A stretch of DNA of 64,000 bases from Nematopogon swammerdamellus (GCA_946902875.1 OX336359.1:3596001-3660000); one strand, 5' to 3'. Shown: positions 9,480 through 21,910, counted from the first letter of the stretch. The notes: a model not told the origin generated them from the sequence alone. Program-made: numbers and translations.

Positions 9480-9971
9480 AAGGTCCACACATTGGCCAAA
9501 TAAGGCATTCTCTTTTCATGCACGCAGCAGGTAGGTGCAACTAAACTGTACATTGTTACTGTGGATTGTACAGGGTTAAGAGACTCGCATCAGTAAAATT
9601 TTTTGGTACGATTACTTAATTATATGCACTAGGTGCCTGTCCACCATGCCATAGTACTTCTTGGTCCATAGTTCTTCGTAGTAACTTTTATATTGGCTTG
9701 CGTATCAAATTCACATGTTTTTTTGTAATTTCTTCTTTGTTGATAGTTTGCTTATTTCAGTTATTTTTGTTTTCACTCATATTCATTCATGGTTACATTT
9801 TTACTTTTAGTTTTTAATCAATTTTTTTTTATTTTTTTTTATTGATACGCGATACACTTGGCGCCGTCAGCATGGATTGTTGAGCCGACGACGCCCAAAA
9901 GCATTCGTTGCATCACATTCTAAGTTATCTACATGGTTTGTAGTCATCCATCTGTTTTATGTTTTCTTTTT
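9480..9971. other. No gene seen
   Basis: AT-rich, T-rich toward 9780-9845. No motif recognised. Confidence 0.4.
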
Positions 9972-11505
9972 TAGGGTTCCGTACCTCAAAGGAGGAAAAC
10001 ACGGAACCCTTATAGGATCACTCTGTTGTCCGTCCGTCTGTCTGTCTGTCTGTCTGTCTGGCTGGCTGGGTGTCTGTCTGTCTGTCAAGACCTTTTTTCT
10101 CAGGAACGGGTAGAGGTATAAAGTTGAAATTAATATCAAATACTAAGGTCTACGTTTCCTCGGAGGTGTAAAAAAATTAAGCTTATAGGTTCACGCAATC
10201 ACTAGATATGCCCATTTAAGTCACATATTTTACTACCGGCAAACCAAATCAAAACCTATAGAGTACTTCCCGTTAACCTAGAATAATGAAATTTGGTAAG
10301 AAGCAAGGTCTCATAGCACAAGTAAAGGAAAAAATAAAAAATTGTAAATTTATAGTTATGTGACATTAAAAAAAAATTTTGTTTGTTTTGTATGTCAAGG
10401 TCCCTTTTTCCCAGGAACGGATCAAGATAACAAATTGAAATTAATATGAAATACTACGATCTCTTTAAGGTGTAGAATATTCAAGCTTCTAAATCAACGT
10501 AATCAAAAGATACGGCCATCTATGTCATATTTTATACTCGCAAACTCACTCAAAACAAATCAAAACCTATAGGGTATTTCCTGTTAACATAGAATCATAA
10601 AATTTGGCAAGAAGCAAGATCTTACAGCACAAGTAAAGGAAAAAATCCGAAAATTGTAAAATTGTAGTTATTGACATAAAAAAAAAATGTTTGTTTTGTA
10701 TGTCAAGGTCCCTTTTTCTCAGGAACGGATAAAGATAACAAATTGAAATTAATATGAAATACTTAGATCTACGATCTCTTTAAGGCGTAGAATATTAAAG
10801 CTTCTAAACCAACGCAATCAAAAGATACGGCCATCTATGTCAGATTTCATACTCGCAAACTCACTCCAATCAAATCAAAACCTATAGGGTATTTCCCGTC
10901 AACCTAGAATCATAAAATTTGGTAAGAAGCAAGGTCTCATAGCACACGTAAAGGGAAAAATCCTAAAATTTTAAACTTGTAGTTATATGATATTAAAAAA
11001 AAATCTTGTTTTGTGTGTCAAGACCCCTTTTCTCAGTAACGAGTCAAGATATCAAATTGAAATTAATATGAAATACTAACGTCTGCGATCCCTTCGAGCT
11101 ATAGAAAATGAAAGCTTCTAAATCAATATAATCAAAAGATACGGCTATTTATGGGAAATTTTAATAATTGCAAACTCACTCAAATGAAATCAAAACCTAT
11201 AGGGTACTTACCGTTGACCTAGCTAGAGTAATGAAATTTGGCAAGAAGCAAGGTCTCACAAGTAAAGATAAAATCCGAAAAGGATATGTCGTTATGTCAT
11301 ATAAGAAATATATTTTTGTATATTTCAACTTCACGAATGCCGCACAGTCAAAAACCATTGATGTAGCGTTTATTTAGGCGGTTCGGGATTTTCAAAACAA
11401 TTGTTTTTGTACATACATAATACCTACAAAAATATATGGAGTGATGCTGATGATACGGAACCCTCGGTGCGCGAGTCCAACTCGCACTTGCCGACTTTTT
11501 CTTAT
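9972..11505 (-). repeat. Rep-D long element with internal ~308-bp tandem units
   Basis: Left end GGGTTCCGTACC; right end 'gatacggaaccctcggtgcg' plus 'cgagtccaactcgcact'. Both ends match the Rep-D family (46262-46692). Inside are about four direct repeats of ~308 bp starting near 10084, 10394, 10703 and 11015. Each runs 'gtcaaggtccctttttctca', 'ggaacgg', 'gaaattaatatgaaatact', 'aaaagatacggcc', 'aaaacctatagggta' and 'aaaatttgg.aagaagcaa'. Next to the left end lies a TCTG/CCGT microsatellite (10029-10085). No protein domain recognised. Confidence 0.7.
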
Positions 11506-12252
11506 CTGTATCAACCTTCACCGGTGTATGTGTTTCATCATAAGCATTACTGTAATGTAATTAATTACACTGTTGGTTGGTCGTAATAAATAAAAAAAAA
11601 ATAAAAAAATTAAAACTGTCTGCCTTCGTTGACCAACAACGTGCGCGAGATTTAATACCTGGTGGGTGACCCATAATCACAATTCGCCCAAGCACAATAA
11701 TCAGGGTGTCCCAACCGCTCTCAGCCGACTGTGTAATGGATAGCCATTCGTCATTGGCCAAATGAAGCGGATAGTCCGAGCGAGCGACTCTTCACAATAC
11801 ATCAAACGTGTTTCCGAAGGGCCGGCCCTGTCCGGCTGATAACGTGGCTGAGTGTATAGGCCGCCAGCGGACGCGGTTGCATTCTATTTATCGTACAATT
11901 TAGGTTATTTCTAGACTAGATTCACATCGCAAAACGAAATAGATTCACATTGCATACTTCAAAATATTGTATTGTATCGTTTTGTATTTTAAATGCATTT
12001 TTCTATATTAATATTATTGATAAAATGTACACAGGGTTATTCAAATATATCGACTTTTTTGTCGTCTTCAGTGAAAATTATAATATACAATGTAATATAT
12101 GGTGTTGATATTTTTTTGACATAATATGTGAGGTTGATATGGTGATTGATAATCTAATAATAAAAAATAAACAATTGTATACATTAGATTTTCATAATTT
12201 TCCCATAATATTTGTACGTGTTTGTATTGATTTTCATAATTTCATGTACTTA
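11506..12252. other. No gene seen
   Basis: 11620-11880 has 'gccggccctgtccggctgat' and 'aatgaagcggatagtccg', a low-AT block that may be an old repeat. 11880-12250 is AT-rich. No frame shows a family motif. Confidence 0.4.
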
Positions 12253-12950
12253 AAGCGGCGGTGGTTTGTGCGTCGATTTCTCTTGCGACAGGTCCGAGGT
12301 TCGATTCTGGTCGGCGTGTACCAGTGCCGGAATTGTACTGTTCTTAAGTACAGGCCACTTGACTTACGCCGCCCGCGCAAAACATAAATAACATAGGATA
12401 GGAGTATTAACTAAGTCGCAATGGGGAATTAAAACCTTTAACCAAATGATATTTAGCATTTAATAGATCGAAAACTCTATCCACAAGCGACTTGCTTGAG
12501 TATTGCGTCCATAATCGCGCACGAATTTGACGGCTTACACCAACATACCAAAACGCAAATATTACTTGTAATATTATTTTGTGCCTTCGGAAACCTGCCG
12601 CCCCCTGAAGTTTGCCGCCCTTAGACCGCGGCCTATACGGCCTAATGGGAAATCCAGGACTGGCGTGTACCAATGAGTTTTTTCTGACCCGGTGTACCCG
12701 GAACTGGTGTAAAATTATATGCCTTTTACCTTGCCCCTTGGTAGGCTCAAACTGTACCCGACTAGGCTGGTACTAAGTACTGGAAGTAAGATGGCCGCAT
12801 AGCAGCCTCGGTTATGTTCTCCTCTAGTCCAGTATAGCCAGCAATCCAAAAAAGGAAAGTCTCCGGTATGGCACCTTCTCGATATTGGCTGGTCGGAGCA
12901 TCTGTCTATATCCCTCTGCCACCCATACCGGATTACATAAAAAAAAGTTT
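12253..12950 (+). repeat. SINE-T copy split by a ~330-bp insert
   Basis: tRNA-like head at 12253-12330 (B box 'ggttcgattct'); body and A-rich tail at 12660-12950, where 'ggcgtgtaccaatgagtttt' resumes. The duplicated 'ggcgtgtacca' at both edges of the insert looks like an 11-bp target duplication. The insert (about 12331-12660) contains 'cctgccgccccctgaagttt' and 'gcggcctatacggcctaatg'. Confidence 0.7.
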
Positions 12951-13172
12951 TTCCCTGTTTCATAAAAACCTTACATTTATTGATACAGCAACCGCGAACG
13001 CCCTCAGCTTACATAATACGCACCGCCGTTTTACTTTGCTAATTCAGCACTCGGCCTAACCCGCCCGAGTAAACCCGCGCGCAGCCCGATTTAGCCATTC
13101 AAATGTGATCACACGGAGACGGGTCATCCGGGGGTAGATTAAACACCTGATTACAGACGGACAGGTTTAGCC
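12951..13172. other. No gene seen
   Basis: Short unassigned stretch leading into the 76-bp minisatellite. Confidence 0.4.
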
Positions 13173-14700
13173 AAGTGGATCAGTGATTCAAGGGTGAGTT
13201 CAGTGTCCTGAATAGAATGCATATTTTCACTGAAATACACCTTTGATTGAGTGGATCAGTGATTCAAGGATGAGTTCAGTCTCCTGAATAGAATGCATCT
13301 TTTCACTGAAATACATCTTTGATTGAGTGGATCAGTGATTCAAGGATGAGTTCAGTGTCCTGAATAGAATGCATATTTTTACTTAAATACATCTTTGATT
13401 GAGTGGATCAGCGATTCAAGGATGAGTTCAGTGTACTGATTAGAATGCATCTTTTCACTGAAATACATCTTTGATTGAGTGGATCAGTGATTCAAGGATG
13501 AGTTCAGTCTCCTGAATAGAATGCATCTTTTCACTGAAATACATCTTTGATTGAGTGGATCAGTGATTCAAGGATGAGTTCAGTGTCCTGAATAGAATGC
13601 ATATTTTCACTGAAATACACCTTTGATTGAGTGGATCAGTGATTCAAGGATTAGTTCAGTGTCCGAATAGAATGCATATTTTCACTGAAATATATCTTTG
13701 ATTGAGTGGATCAGTGATTCAAGGATGAGTTCAGTGTCCTGAATAGAATGCATATTTTCACTGAAATACATCTTTGATTGAGTGGATCAGTGATTCAAGG
13801 ATGAGTTCAGTGTCCTGAATAGAATGCATATTTTCACTGAAATACATCTTTGATTGAGTGGATCAGTGATTCAAGGATGAGTTCAGTCTCCTGAATAGAA
13901 TGCATCTTTTCAATGAAATATATATTTGATTGAGTGGATCAGTGATGCTGATTCAAGGATGAGTTCAGTGTCCTGAATAGAATGCGCATTTTCACTGAAA
14001 TACACCTTTGATTGAGTGGATCAGTGATTCAAGGATGAGTTCAGTGTGCTGAATAGAATGCATCATTTCACTGAAATACATCTTTGATTGAGTGGATCAG
14101 TGATTCAAGGATGAGTTCAGTGTCCTGAATAGAATGCATCATTTCACTGAAATACACCTTTGATTGAGTGGATCAGTGATTCAAGGGTGAGTTCAGTCTC
14201 CTGAATAGAATGCATATTTTCACTGAAATACACCTTTGATTGAGTGGATCAGTGATTCAAGGATAAGTTCAGTGTCCTGAATAGAATGCATATTTTCATT
14301 GAAATACATCTTTGATTGAGTGGATCAGTGATTCAAGGATGAGTTCAGTGTCCTGAATAGAATGCTTACTTTCACTAAAATACATCTTTGATTGAGTGGA
14401 TCAGTGATTCAAGGATGAGTTCAGTGTCCTGAATAGAATGCATATTTTCATTGAAATACATCTTTGATTGAGTGGATCAGTGATTCAAGGATGAGTTCAG
14501 TCTCCTGAATAGAATGCATCTTTTCACTGAAATACATCTTTGATTGAGTGGATCAGTGATTCAAGGATGAGTTCAGTGTCCTGAATAGTATGCATCTTTT
14601 TACTGAAATACATCTTTCATTGAGTGGATCAGTGATTCAAGGACGAGTTCAGTGTCCTGAATAGAATGCATTTTTTCACTGAAATAAATCTTTGATTTTG
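13173..14700. repeat. 76-bp minisatellite, ~20 units
   Basis: Unit start 'gattgagtggatcagtgatt' recurs at 13245, 13321, 13397 and 13473, so the period is 76 bp. Units carry recurrent variants (tgtcct against tctcct; gcatat against gcatct) and one unit has a small duplication (13943-13952). No coding potential. The right edge runs into a Rep-C fragment. Confidence 0.95.
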
Positions 14701-14713
14701 TACTGTGTGTGTG

Positions 14714-15200
14714 CCTTACTTGCTGCTTGATATAGTTATCTTGTCCGAATACTTTGCTAAACGTGGTGGTCGGTGTTGTGATGTAATTTACAAGAGTGCT
14801 TGCAGCACAACATCGATTACCTGTGTAGCGGCTTGTCCCTTCTATCTCCCTTCCTTCTCTCGCTCACGCGCGGCGATCTTCAAAGCGACGGTCAACGCCT
14901 TCAGTCGCCAAACGATCCGTCCATCATCAAACCGCACGCGATATACGCATGACAGTATTGTTAAATTAAAAAGTGCATGAAATTCATTTATTTTATATGA
15001 ACTGTTAAATAATAGTGCGTGGCGTGTCGGGGGCCCCCACCACAAGGAGTCGTCGTCAGCTGCGCGTGAGTTATTATTTTCCATAATTCATTTTCTTACC
15101 TGTATGAAGTCGCTACCTACTTCTTTGTATTACAGTTCACTGGTGCAATTGCGCACAACCTGCTTACCCCGATTGTCGGGATACAGCTTGTGGTATGATA
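14714..15200 (+). repeat. Rep-C copy split by a ~330-bp insert
   Basis: Rep-C 3' half at 14714-14823 ('gccttacttgctgcttgata' to 'cagcacaacatcgattac') and 15159-15200 ('cctgcttaccccgattgtcg'). The insert 14824-15158 contains 'tctcgctcacgcgcggcgat' and 'gggggcccccaccacaagga'. I do not recognise it, and no coding frame with family motifs is evident. Confidence 0.65.
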
Positions 15201-15402
15201 TGATATGACTTTAATTTAATTATAATTTAATTACTATAATAATTTATTATCACTTGATTGTATTTAGGAATATAACCCATTTTAATAGAATTTAAATTAT
15301 TTTCAGTAAGTAATTGTGGAAAGTACATAGTTAATATATAATTAAATTGTAAATTTGGCGTGCTTATGACGATAATTGTGTGTCTAAATGTGTGTCTTCT
15401 AG

Positions 15403-15622
15403 GGCGCCCCCGTGAATTTTTTACTTTTTCTTATTTTTCTTATTTGTTGTTATATCAGCCATAATATTAATAACACATATTCTGTGAAAATTTGAACGGG
15501 CTACCTATTACGGTTCAAGAGATACAGCCCTCGGACAGACGGACAGAACGACGGACAGACAGACAAACGGACGGCGTAGGCTAATAATAGGGTCCCGTAC
15601 CGGATACGGAACCCTAAAAATA
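15403..15622 (+). repeat. Rep-D 3' portion
   Basis: 'acacatattctgtgaa', 'attacggttcaagagataca', 'gccctcggacagac' and 'ggatacggaaccctaaaa' follow the order of the full copy at 46262-46692. Confidence 0.75.
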
Positions 15623-16858
15623 AAAACCCAACACGGCTCCTTTCTTTCTTTGCTACTAGCAAACAAACTGTAATCTCGTATACAAACACACAGCTTGCCC
15701 AAATGCCGGATGCAGAGACATAGGGTGTCCCGGACAAGCGGGCAGGTGTGCTTTCGTCCCAAGCTAATCTCGATGTCAGATAACATTCCGCGTACATGGT
15801 GTCCCAGATTTATAGGAGTGGTCGCAGACGGTCGCGGTTGATAAGGACGACGGAGGACACACTCTGATCATTCGTTTCTGTTTGATGTAGCGGATTTAGA
15901 GAGGGCTGTTGGTTTTAAGAGGTGCGGAGAATTTTGTTCACTTACCTACTAATTTTGAAGTTTATACTTTTGAAGTTGTAATTCTTTACGGATGTTATGG
16001 AATAAATTGAACTCCTTAGGTGCGTTTTGAAAATGAAGAGTTAACTCTGAAAAAAATCACAGATCTCATGCATTACATGACCTTCGGGTACATTGAAAAT
16101 GACTTTTAGGGCGTATTCAAATATAAGAAAATATGTTAATTTTGAAAAATTTGTAAAAATTTTCAAAAAATTATATTTCTCAATTTTCAAGATATGCATA
16201 CACGAAAACCATTTCAACTACTCACACTGCAAGATAAAGACGACTCGTAACTCGCGTAACGGAAAATAAAAAAAAATCATAACTCCCAAACTTTTCACTT
16301 TTTAAAACAATAAAAAAAACATCCCCAGATATTGAGTCAATCTATGATATAAACGTTTAAAATATATATTTGGAAATCTGTTTAAAAGTGTCCTTTTTAA
16401 ACCCCCTAAAAACGGCTATTTTAGGCGGTTTTTGCGATATGTTTAAAAAAATCTCTAACTTTAAATAAAAACATTTTCACCATATTGTAGCCCTAAATAT
16501 TTACGTAGTCTTAAAACTCACGACACCAGGGCGAATTCGCACTCTCGCTGGAAATCGGGGACTGTACTGAAGCGATCGAAAAGACATTTTAATGTCAAAA
16601 AACGTCACGTACTATACGTGACGTTTTTTAACATTAAAATGTAGGTTGTAGTAGTAGTATAGTAGGAGTAATGTAGGTTGGTAACTTCATATTTGCGCTT
16701 TAATCAGATTTGCTACTAAACCGACTTTCACACGAGCGGAGCCGAGGGCTGAGTTTATAAAATAAAGTTCTCCTTCATCACTTAGTTTTAGTTTTGAACT
16801 GATTTCAATGGATTTTAATTGAAAGCCTTGTATGGATAATTTTCGAAGAGTTCAATTT
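15623..16858. other. AT-rich spacer, no gene
   Basis: 15640-15930 carries unassigned moderate-GC sequence, including 'gtcccggacaagcgggc'. 15950-16580 is A/T-rich with 'caaaaa' runs. A strong hairpin is annotated separately. Confidence 0.4.
16584..16642. repeat. 27-bp inverted repeat (hairpin)
   Basis: Left arm 16584-16610 and right arm 16616-16642 are reverse complements with one mismatch, around the loop 'actat'. Each arm contains AACGTCACGT. Probably the core of a small palindromic element. Confidence 0.85.
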
Positions 16859-17041
16859 GTACCGTGTGGGGCCGGTACTTAAAAAGAATAGCCCCACTGC
16901 ATCTCTCCCCGTAGTAAAAGGCGACTAAGGGATAAGGACAACGTGCTAAAGAGTTGTGCTGTGATTTACCAGAGATCTTGCAGCACAGCACCGATTACTC
17001 TGCTTACCCTGATTGTCGGGATACAGCGTGTGTGCTATATA
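16859..17041 (+). repeat. Rep-C copy with internal deletion
   Basis: 5' end 'ccgtgtggggccggtactta' and 3' end 'gattgtcgggatacagcgtg' are both present, but about 150 bp of the interior are missing. Confidence 0.8.
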
Positions 17042-18664
17042 TTATTATGAAAATTATCCATACATTTATGTATGTATTATTTAACACCTTTCCAAAGAAG
17101 TGAAATATTTATATTTTTATCTATATTTGTTAATTAAAGACCAATACAAAACATATATTTTTTACTGAGTTTTTATCTTTACTAATAGCTCAACAATTTC
17201 GTTTAAATTTGACCTTTTGCGCTATAATTAATGTATCGTCTCGCGTTGACACAGCGCTGCGTTCAATTTTCACTCAGTACACCGGCTCGTGTGATCACAT
17301 TAACCTGTCATTAAACCTTCATAGAGCAGCGACGTAACGAAACCACAAGACGTGCTATTACATTTTACCCTCACCGATCACAATAGTAAAAAAAACATTT
17401 TGTTAGCATATGAACAAACCTACATAATACGCTCCATCGAAAAACCATAGTACAGAACTTAACACATTACGATTCATAACTTAATACTTTCACGGAGCTA
17501 ATAAAATAAAACATCTCATCCAAGATAATCTACCAATCTTCCAAACTAGCAACGAAACCATAACTCCGATTCCGAACGTTGGAACGACACTGGTGTAGTT
17601 ACTTAAGACGGCAGTTAAATTTCTCCATACAAAATCATCTACGTTCCTGTAATTTTTTTTTTAGATGAAATATACCTACAACGCCGGAGCTAAAAATTTG
17701 TATTTCGACCTAAAAAAATTGATGTTTTTAATTTTCAGTGTCATGAAGTTCATAAAGCTTTATTGACACTTTAGATATTAAAAAAATAAAAACACAGGAA
17801 CGTAGTCGACTGTCCTTATTACAACAAAAAAAAGTTGGTTGTCTGTAACTTTACATTTTTACCGTAAACCGACTTCGGTTTACGGACGATAGTTTTACGT
17901 GTTAACGTCATAAAGTCGTAAGACTACTGGGAACGGTTCTAAAGAACCGATTGTGCCTTTCTATCGCTTGTTACGCGCTCTCGCTTGCACACGCAGGCTC
18001 AGATGGAGCGTGACACTTTTTCGTGCGTGCAGCCGTTGTTCATCAATTTATAAGACGTGACGTTATAACGTCAAAAAAAATTTTTAAAAATCGGATAAGG
18101 TTTAGGGGGGTAAAAAACATAAATGCCGAAAGACAATTTTTTATGGAGAAAGTTAACTTCCGCCTCGTTTTAAGACGTAGCATTTTCCATCGAAAATTTC
18201 CTTCAATTGTTGCAACCGTATATTTAACACGTCCATGTCTCGTGACTGCATACTTCCTCATGCATCCAATCTGCAGGTTGGGTTGAAGCAATCTTGAGAT
18301 GCCCAATTTCTTGTAAAAAAATTTGATTTAAATTTATCAAAATAACCTAATACAATAAAATTAAACTAAAATTAAGAAATATGATAAAACTAAACTAAAA
18401 TAACTTATAAACTAAACCTAAAAAATAAATAAATAAATAAAAATTAAAACTACCTATAAATAAAATATTTCTTGTCATAATTTTGTAGTAATAATTTCCG
18501 TTTATTTACTTACAGGAGTCGGGGGACCGCTAAGTAAATTCAAATTAAAAATTTATTTATTACAAAAATATACATATTATACAGCCGAAAGTTTTCAGGA
18601 GGTAGGTAACAACAATTTTCTTATAATTAATTATAACAAAAATAGTGGTTAGTAGTGTTAGTAC
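17042..18664. other. AT-rich spacer, no gene
   Basis: No gene recognised. 17862-17885 is an 11-bp-arm hairpin (ccgtaaaccga/tcggtttacgg), closely followed by 'cggttctaaagaaccg' (hairpin, ~17934-17949). 18023-18306 is open in both directions without any family motif. 18420-18450 is (AAAT)n. Confidence 0.4.
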
Positions 18665-18885
18665 CTAATATTATATTTACATAGCTATGCCCGCGGCTCC
18701 GCCCGCTCTCATATTTCATTTCACTGCTAACCTCATAAGCCATTTAGCGTGATAGTAAGTAGCCTATAGTTGATGGGAAGAATCAAGCTATCCGTAGATT
18801 TTTTTTTTAATAAAATCGGTTCAGTTCACTCAGACACTCAGACAGAAAGCAGACGTTGGATTTTATTATAGGTAAGGAAGGAAGG
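18665..18885 (-). repeat. Rep-E copy
   Basis: Reverse orientation of the family at 57068-57309 and 62691-63020: 'gcccgcggctccgcccgctc', 'gccatttagcgtgatagtaa', 'cctatagttgatgggaagaa', and an end near 'cagacgttggattttatta'. Confidence 0.8.
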
Positions 18886-19169
18886 ATGTTATAAGTAGTG
18901 GACCGTATTTTTTCCTGGAGCCCTGCTTCCCAAGCTAGGATTCCCTGTGTTATGGGAAGCAGGATCTTTTCGTAGTCTCTCCAAGCATATTTTGTGTTAT
19001 TTATTATTATTAAACGGTTTTATTTAGCTTGACTCCGTATATTTGTTTGTTTCTATATTTGTTTCAAATCTTGCGACAATTTTTTCAACTACTTCTACTG
19101 AACCGATTTTTATGAAACTTTGCACACACATTGAGTTCTCGTGACAATACAATATTATGATAATTTCAA
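18886..19169. other. Left flank of the 129-bp array
   Basis: Contains 'ttaaacggttttatttagct' at about 19010. Part of this (TTAAACGGTTTTATT) recurs in the same orientation inside the palindrome at ~21937, after the helicase remnant. The two could be related ends of one composite element. Confidence 0.4.
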
Positions 19170-21479
19170 CTTGGTAACGAGGGTCTGATGATGGAGTCAG
19201 GAGGTGGACAGTGGAACTCTTCAACCGTTACTAGTAACCCCCTCGAGTTTGGGCTCATATAGTTGGTTTGGACGAGTGTCCCATACTTCTACCAATACAC
19301 TTGGTGACGAGGGTCTGATGATGGAGTCAGGAGGTGTACAGTGGAACTCTTCAACCGTTACTAGTAACCCCTTCGAGTTTGGTCTCATATGGTTGGTTTG
19401 GACGAGTGCCCCATACTTCTACCAAAACATTAGGTGACGAGGTCTGATGATGGAGTCAGGAGGTGTACAGTGGAACTCTTCAACCGTTACTAGTAACCTC
19501 TTCGAGTTTGGGCTCATATGGTTGGTTTGGACGAGTGTCCCATACTTCTACCAATACACTTGGTGACGAGGGTCTGATGATGGAGTCAGAAGGTGTACAG
19601 TGGAACTCTTCAACCGTTACTAGTAACCCCTCGAGTTTGGGCTCATTTGGTTGGTTTGGACGAGTGTCCCATACTTCTACCAATATACTTGGTGACGAGG
19701 GTCTGATGATGGAGTCAGGAGGTGGACAGTGGAACTCTTCAACCGTTACTAGTAACCCCCTCGAGTTTGGGCTCATTTGGTTGGTTTGGACGAGTGTCCT
19801 ATACTTCTACCAATACATTTCGTGACGAGGGTCTGATGATGGAGTCAGGAGGTGGACAGTGGAACTCTTCAACCGTTACTAGTAACCCCCTCGAGTTTGG
19901 GCTCATTTGGTTGGTTTGGACGAGTGTCCCATACCTCTACCAAAACACTTGGTGACGAGGGTCTGATGATGGAGTGAGGAAGTGTACAGTGGAACTCTTC
20001 AACCGTTACTAGTAACCCCTTCGAGTTTGGTCTCATATCGTTGGTTTGGACGAGTACCCCATACTTCTACAAAAACATTTGGTGACGAGGTCTGATGATG
20101 GAGTCAGGAGGTTTAAAGTGGAACTCTTCAACCGTTACTAGTAACCCCTTCGAGTTTGGGCTCATATGGTTGGTTTGGACGAGTGTCCCATACTTCTACC
20201 AATACACTTGGTGACGAGGTCTGATGATGGAGTCAGGAGGTGTTCAGTGGAACTCTTCAACCGTTACTAGTAACCCCTTCGAGTTTGGGCTCATATGGTT
20301 GGTTTGGACGAGTGTCCCATACTTCTACCAATACACTTGGTGACGAGGGTCTGATGATGGAGTCAGAAGGTGTACAGTGGAACTCTTCAACCGTTGCTAG
20401 TAACCCCTCGAGTTTGGGCTCATTTGGTTGGTTTGGACGAGTGTCCCATACTTCTACCAATATACTTGGTGACGAGGGTCTGATGATGGAGTCAGGAGGT
20501 GGACAGTGGAACTCTTCAACCGTTACTAGTAACCCCCTCGAGTTTGGGCTCATTTGGTTGGTTTGGACGAGTGTCCTATACTTCTACCAATACATTTCGT
20601 GACGAGGGTCTGATGATGGAGTCAGGAGGTGGACAGTGGAACTCTTCAACCGTTACTAGTAACCCCCTCGAGTTTGGTCTCATATGGTTGGTTTGGACGA
20701 GTACCCCATACTTCTACCAAAACATTTGGTGACGAGGTCTGATGATGGAGTCAGGAGGTGTAAAGTGGAACTCTTCAACCGTTACTAGTAACCCCTTCGA
20801 GTTTGGGCTCATATGGTTGGTTTGGACGAGTGTCCCATACTTCTACGAATACACTTGGTGACGAGGGTCTGATGATGGAGTCAGGAGGTGTACAGTGGAA
20901 CTCTTCAACCGTTACTAGTAACCCCACGAGTTTGGGCTCATTTGGTTCGTTTGGACGAGTGTCCCATACTTCTACCAATACACTTGGTGACGAGGTCTGA
21001 TGATGGAGTCAGGAGGTGTACAGTGTAACTCTTCAACCGTTACTAGTAACCCCGTCGAGTTTGGGCTCATTTGGTTTGTTTGGACACGTGTCCCATACTT
21101 CTACCAATACACTTGGTGACGGGGGTCTGATGATGGAGTGAGCAGGTGTATAGTGGAACTCTTCAACCGTTACTAGTAACGCCCTCGAGTTTGGGCTCAT
21201 ATGGTTGGTTTGGACGAGTGTCCCATACTTCTACCAATACACTTGGTGACGAGGGTCTGATGATGAAGTCAGGAGGTGTACAGTGGAACTCTTGAACCGT
21301 TGCTAGTAACCCCCTCGAGTTTGGGCTCATTTGGTTGGTTTTCTACGAGTGTCCCATGCACTACACCAATACACTTGGTGACGAGGGTCTGATGATGGAG
21401 TCAGGAGGTGTACAGTGGAACTATTCAACCGTTACTAGTAACCCTCTCGAGTTTGGTCTCATTTGGTTTGTTTAGATGA
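19170..21479. repeat. 129-bp minisatellite, ~18 units
   Basis: Unit core 'gtctgatgatggagtcagga', then 'cagtggaactcttcaaccgt', 'tactagtaacccc', 'gagtttgggctca', 'ggtttggacgagtgtcccat' and 'acttctaccaa', repeated at 128-131-bp spacing. As 129 is 43 codons, several frames stay open for 77-120 codons; these are artefacts of the repeat. Two six-unit blocks 777 bp apart (about 19463-19825 and 20240-20602) translate almost identically, indicating a higher-order duplication. Confidence 0.95.
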
Positions 21480-21875
21480 GTGTCCCATACTTGTCGAACG
21501 CAAATGTATGAAACAGCCATACCATCTGTTCAAATTGAATTTGAAAGGGACGGCGTACAACTTATCCATCCTAAAACCATACAGTTTCCAGCAAAGTTTA
21601 ATTATACAACAGCTGAGAAACGGATGTTACCGATAATTATGTCATGGGCCTCCACTGTCCATAAAATGCAAGGCAGACCTGTTGACCATGCTGTCGTGTA
21701 TTAGGGCTCCAGACTATTTGAGGAGGGTCAAGCGTATGTTGCATTGAGTCGCGTAAAGTCTTTAGAAGGGCTATGTATTGAGGAGCTTGATTGTGAGAAA
21801 TTGACAGGTAAGAAACCGAGTAACAAAGATGTAATGAGAGAGTTGGAAAGGATGAGGAGTTTGCGTAATGAATGA
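21480..21875 (+). pseudogene. Pif1/Helitron-type helicase C-terminus, broken
   Basis: The frame 21480-21704 encodes IEFERDGVQLIHP, then KRMLPIIMSWASTVHKMQG and VDHAVVY, followed by a TAG stop (21702-21704). The same frame resumes at once with GSRLFEEGQAYVALSRVKSL, EGLCIEELDCEKLTG and a lysine-rich end, stopping at 21873-21875. 'SWASTVHKMQG' and 'AYVALSRVKSLEGL' correspond to the last helicase motifs (V-VI) of the Pif1 family, which forms the C-terminal part of Helitron Rep/Hel proteins. The Rep domain and helicase motifs I-IV are absent, and the left end abuts the minisatellite. The single in-frame stop shows it is inactive. A cellular PIF1 origin is less likely in this setting. Confidence 0.8.
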
Positions 21876-21910
21876 TACGAGCCAAAAATCAAACTAAAAA
21901 CGAGTAAATA

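Noticed and set aside
13173..14700. CRISPR-like array
   Set aside because: The 76-bp units are contiguous without unique spacers, in a eukaryotic setting.
19463..20978. Several 65-120 codon frames on both strands
   Set aside because: Generated by the 129-bp minisatellite, whose unit is a multiple of three.
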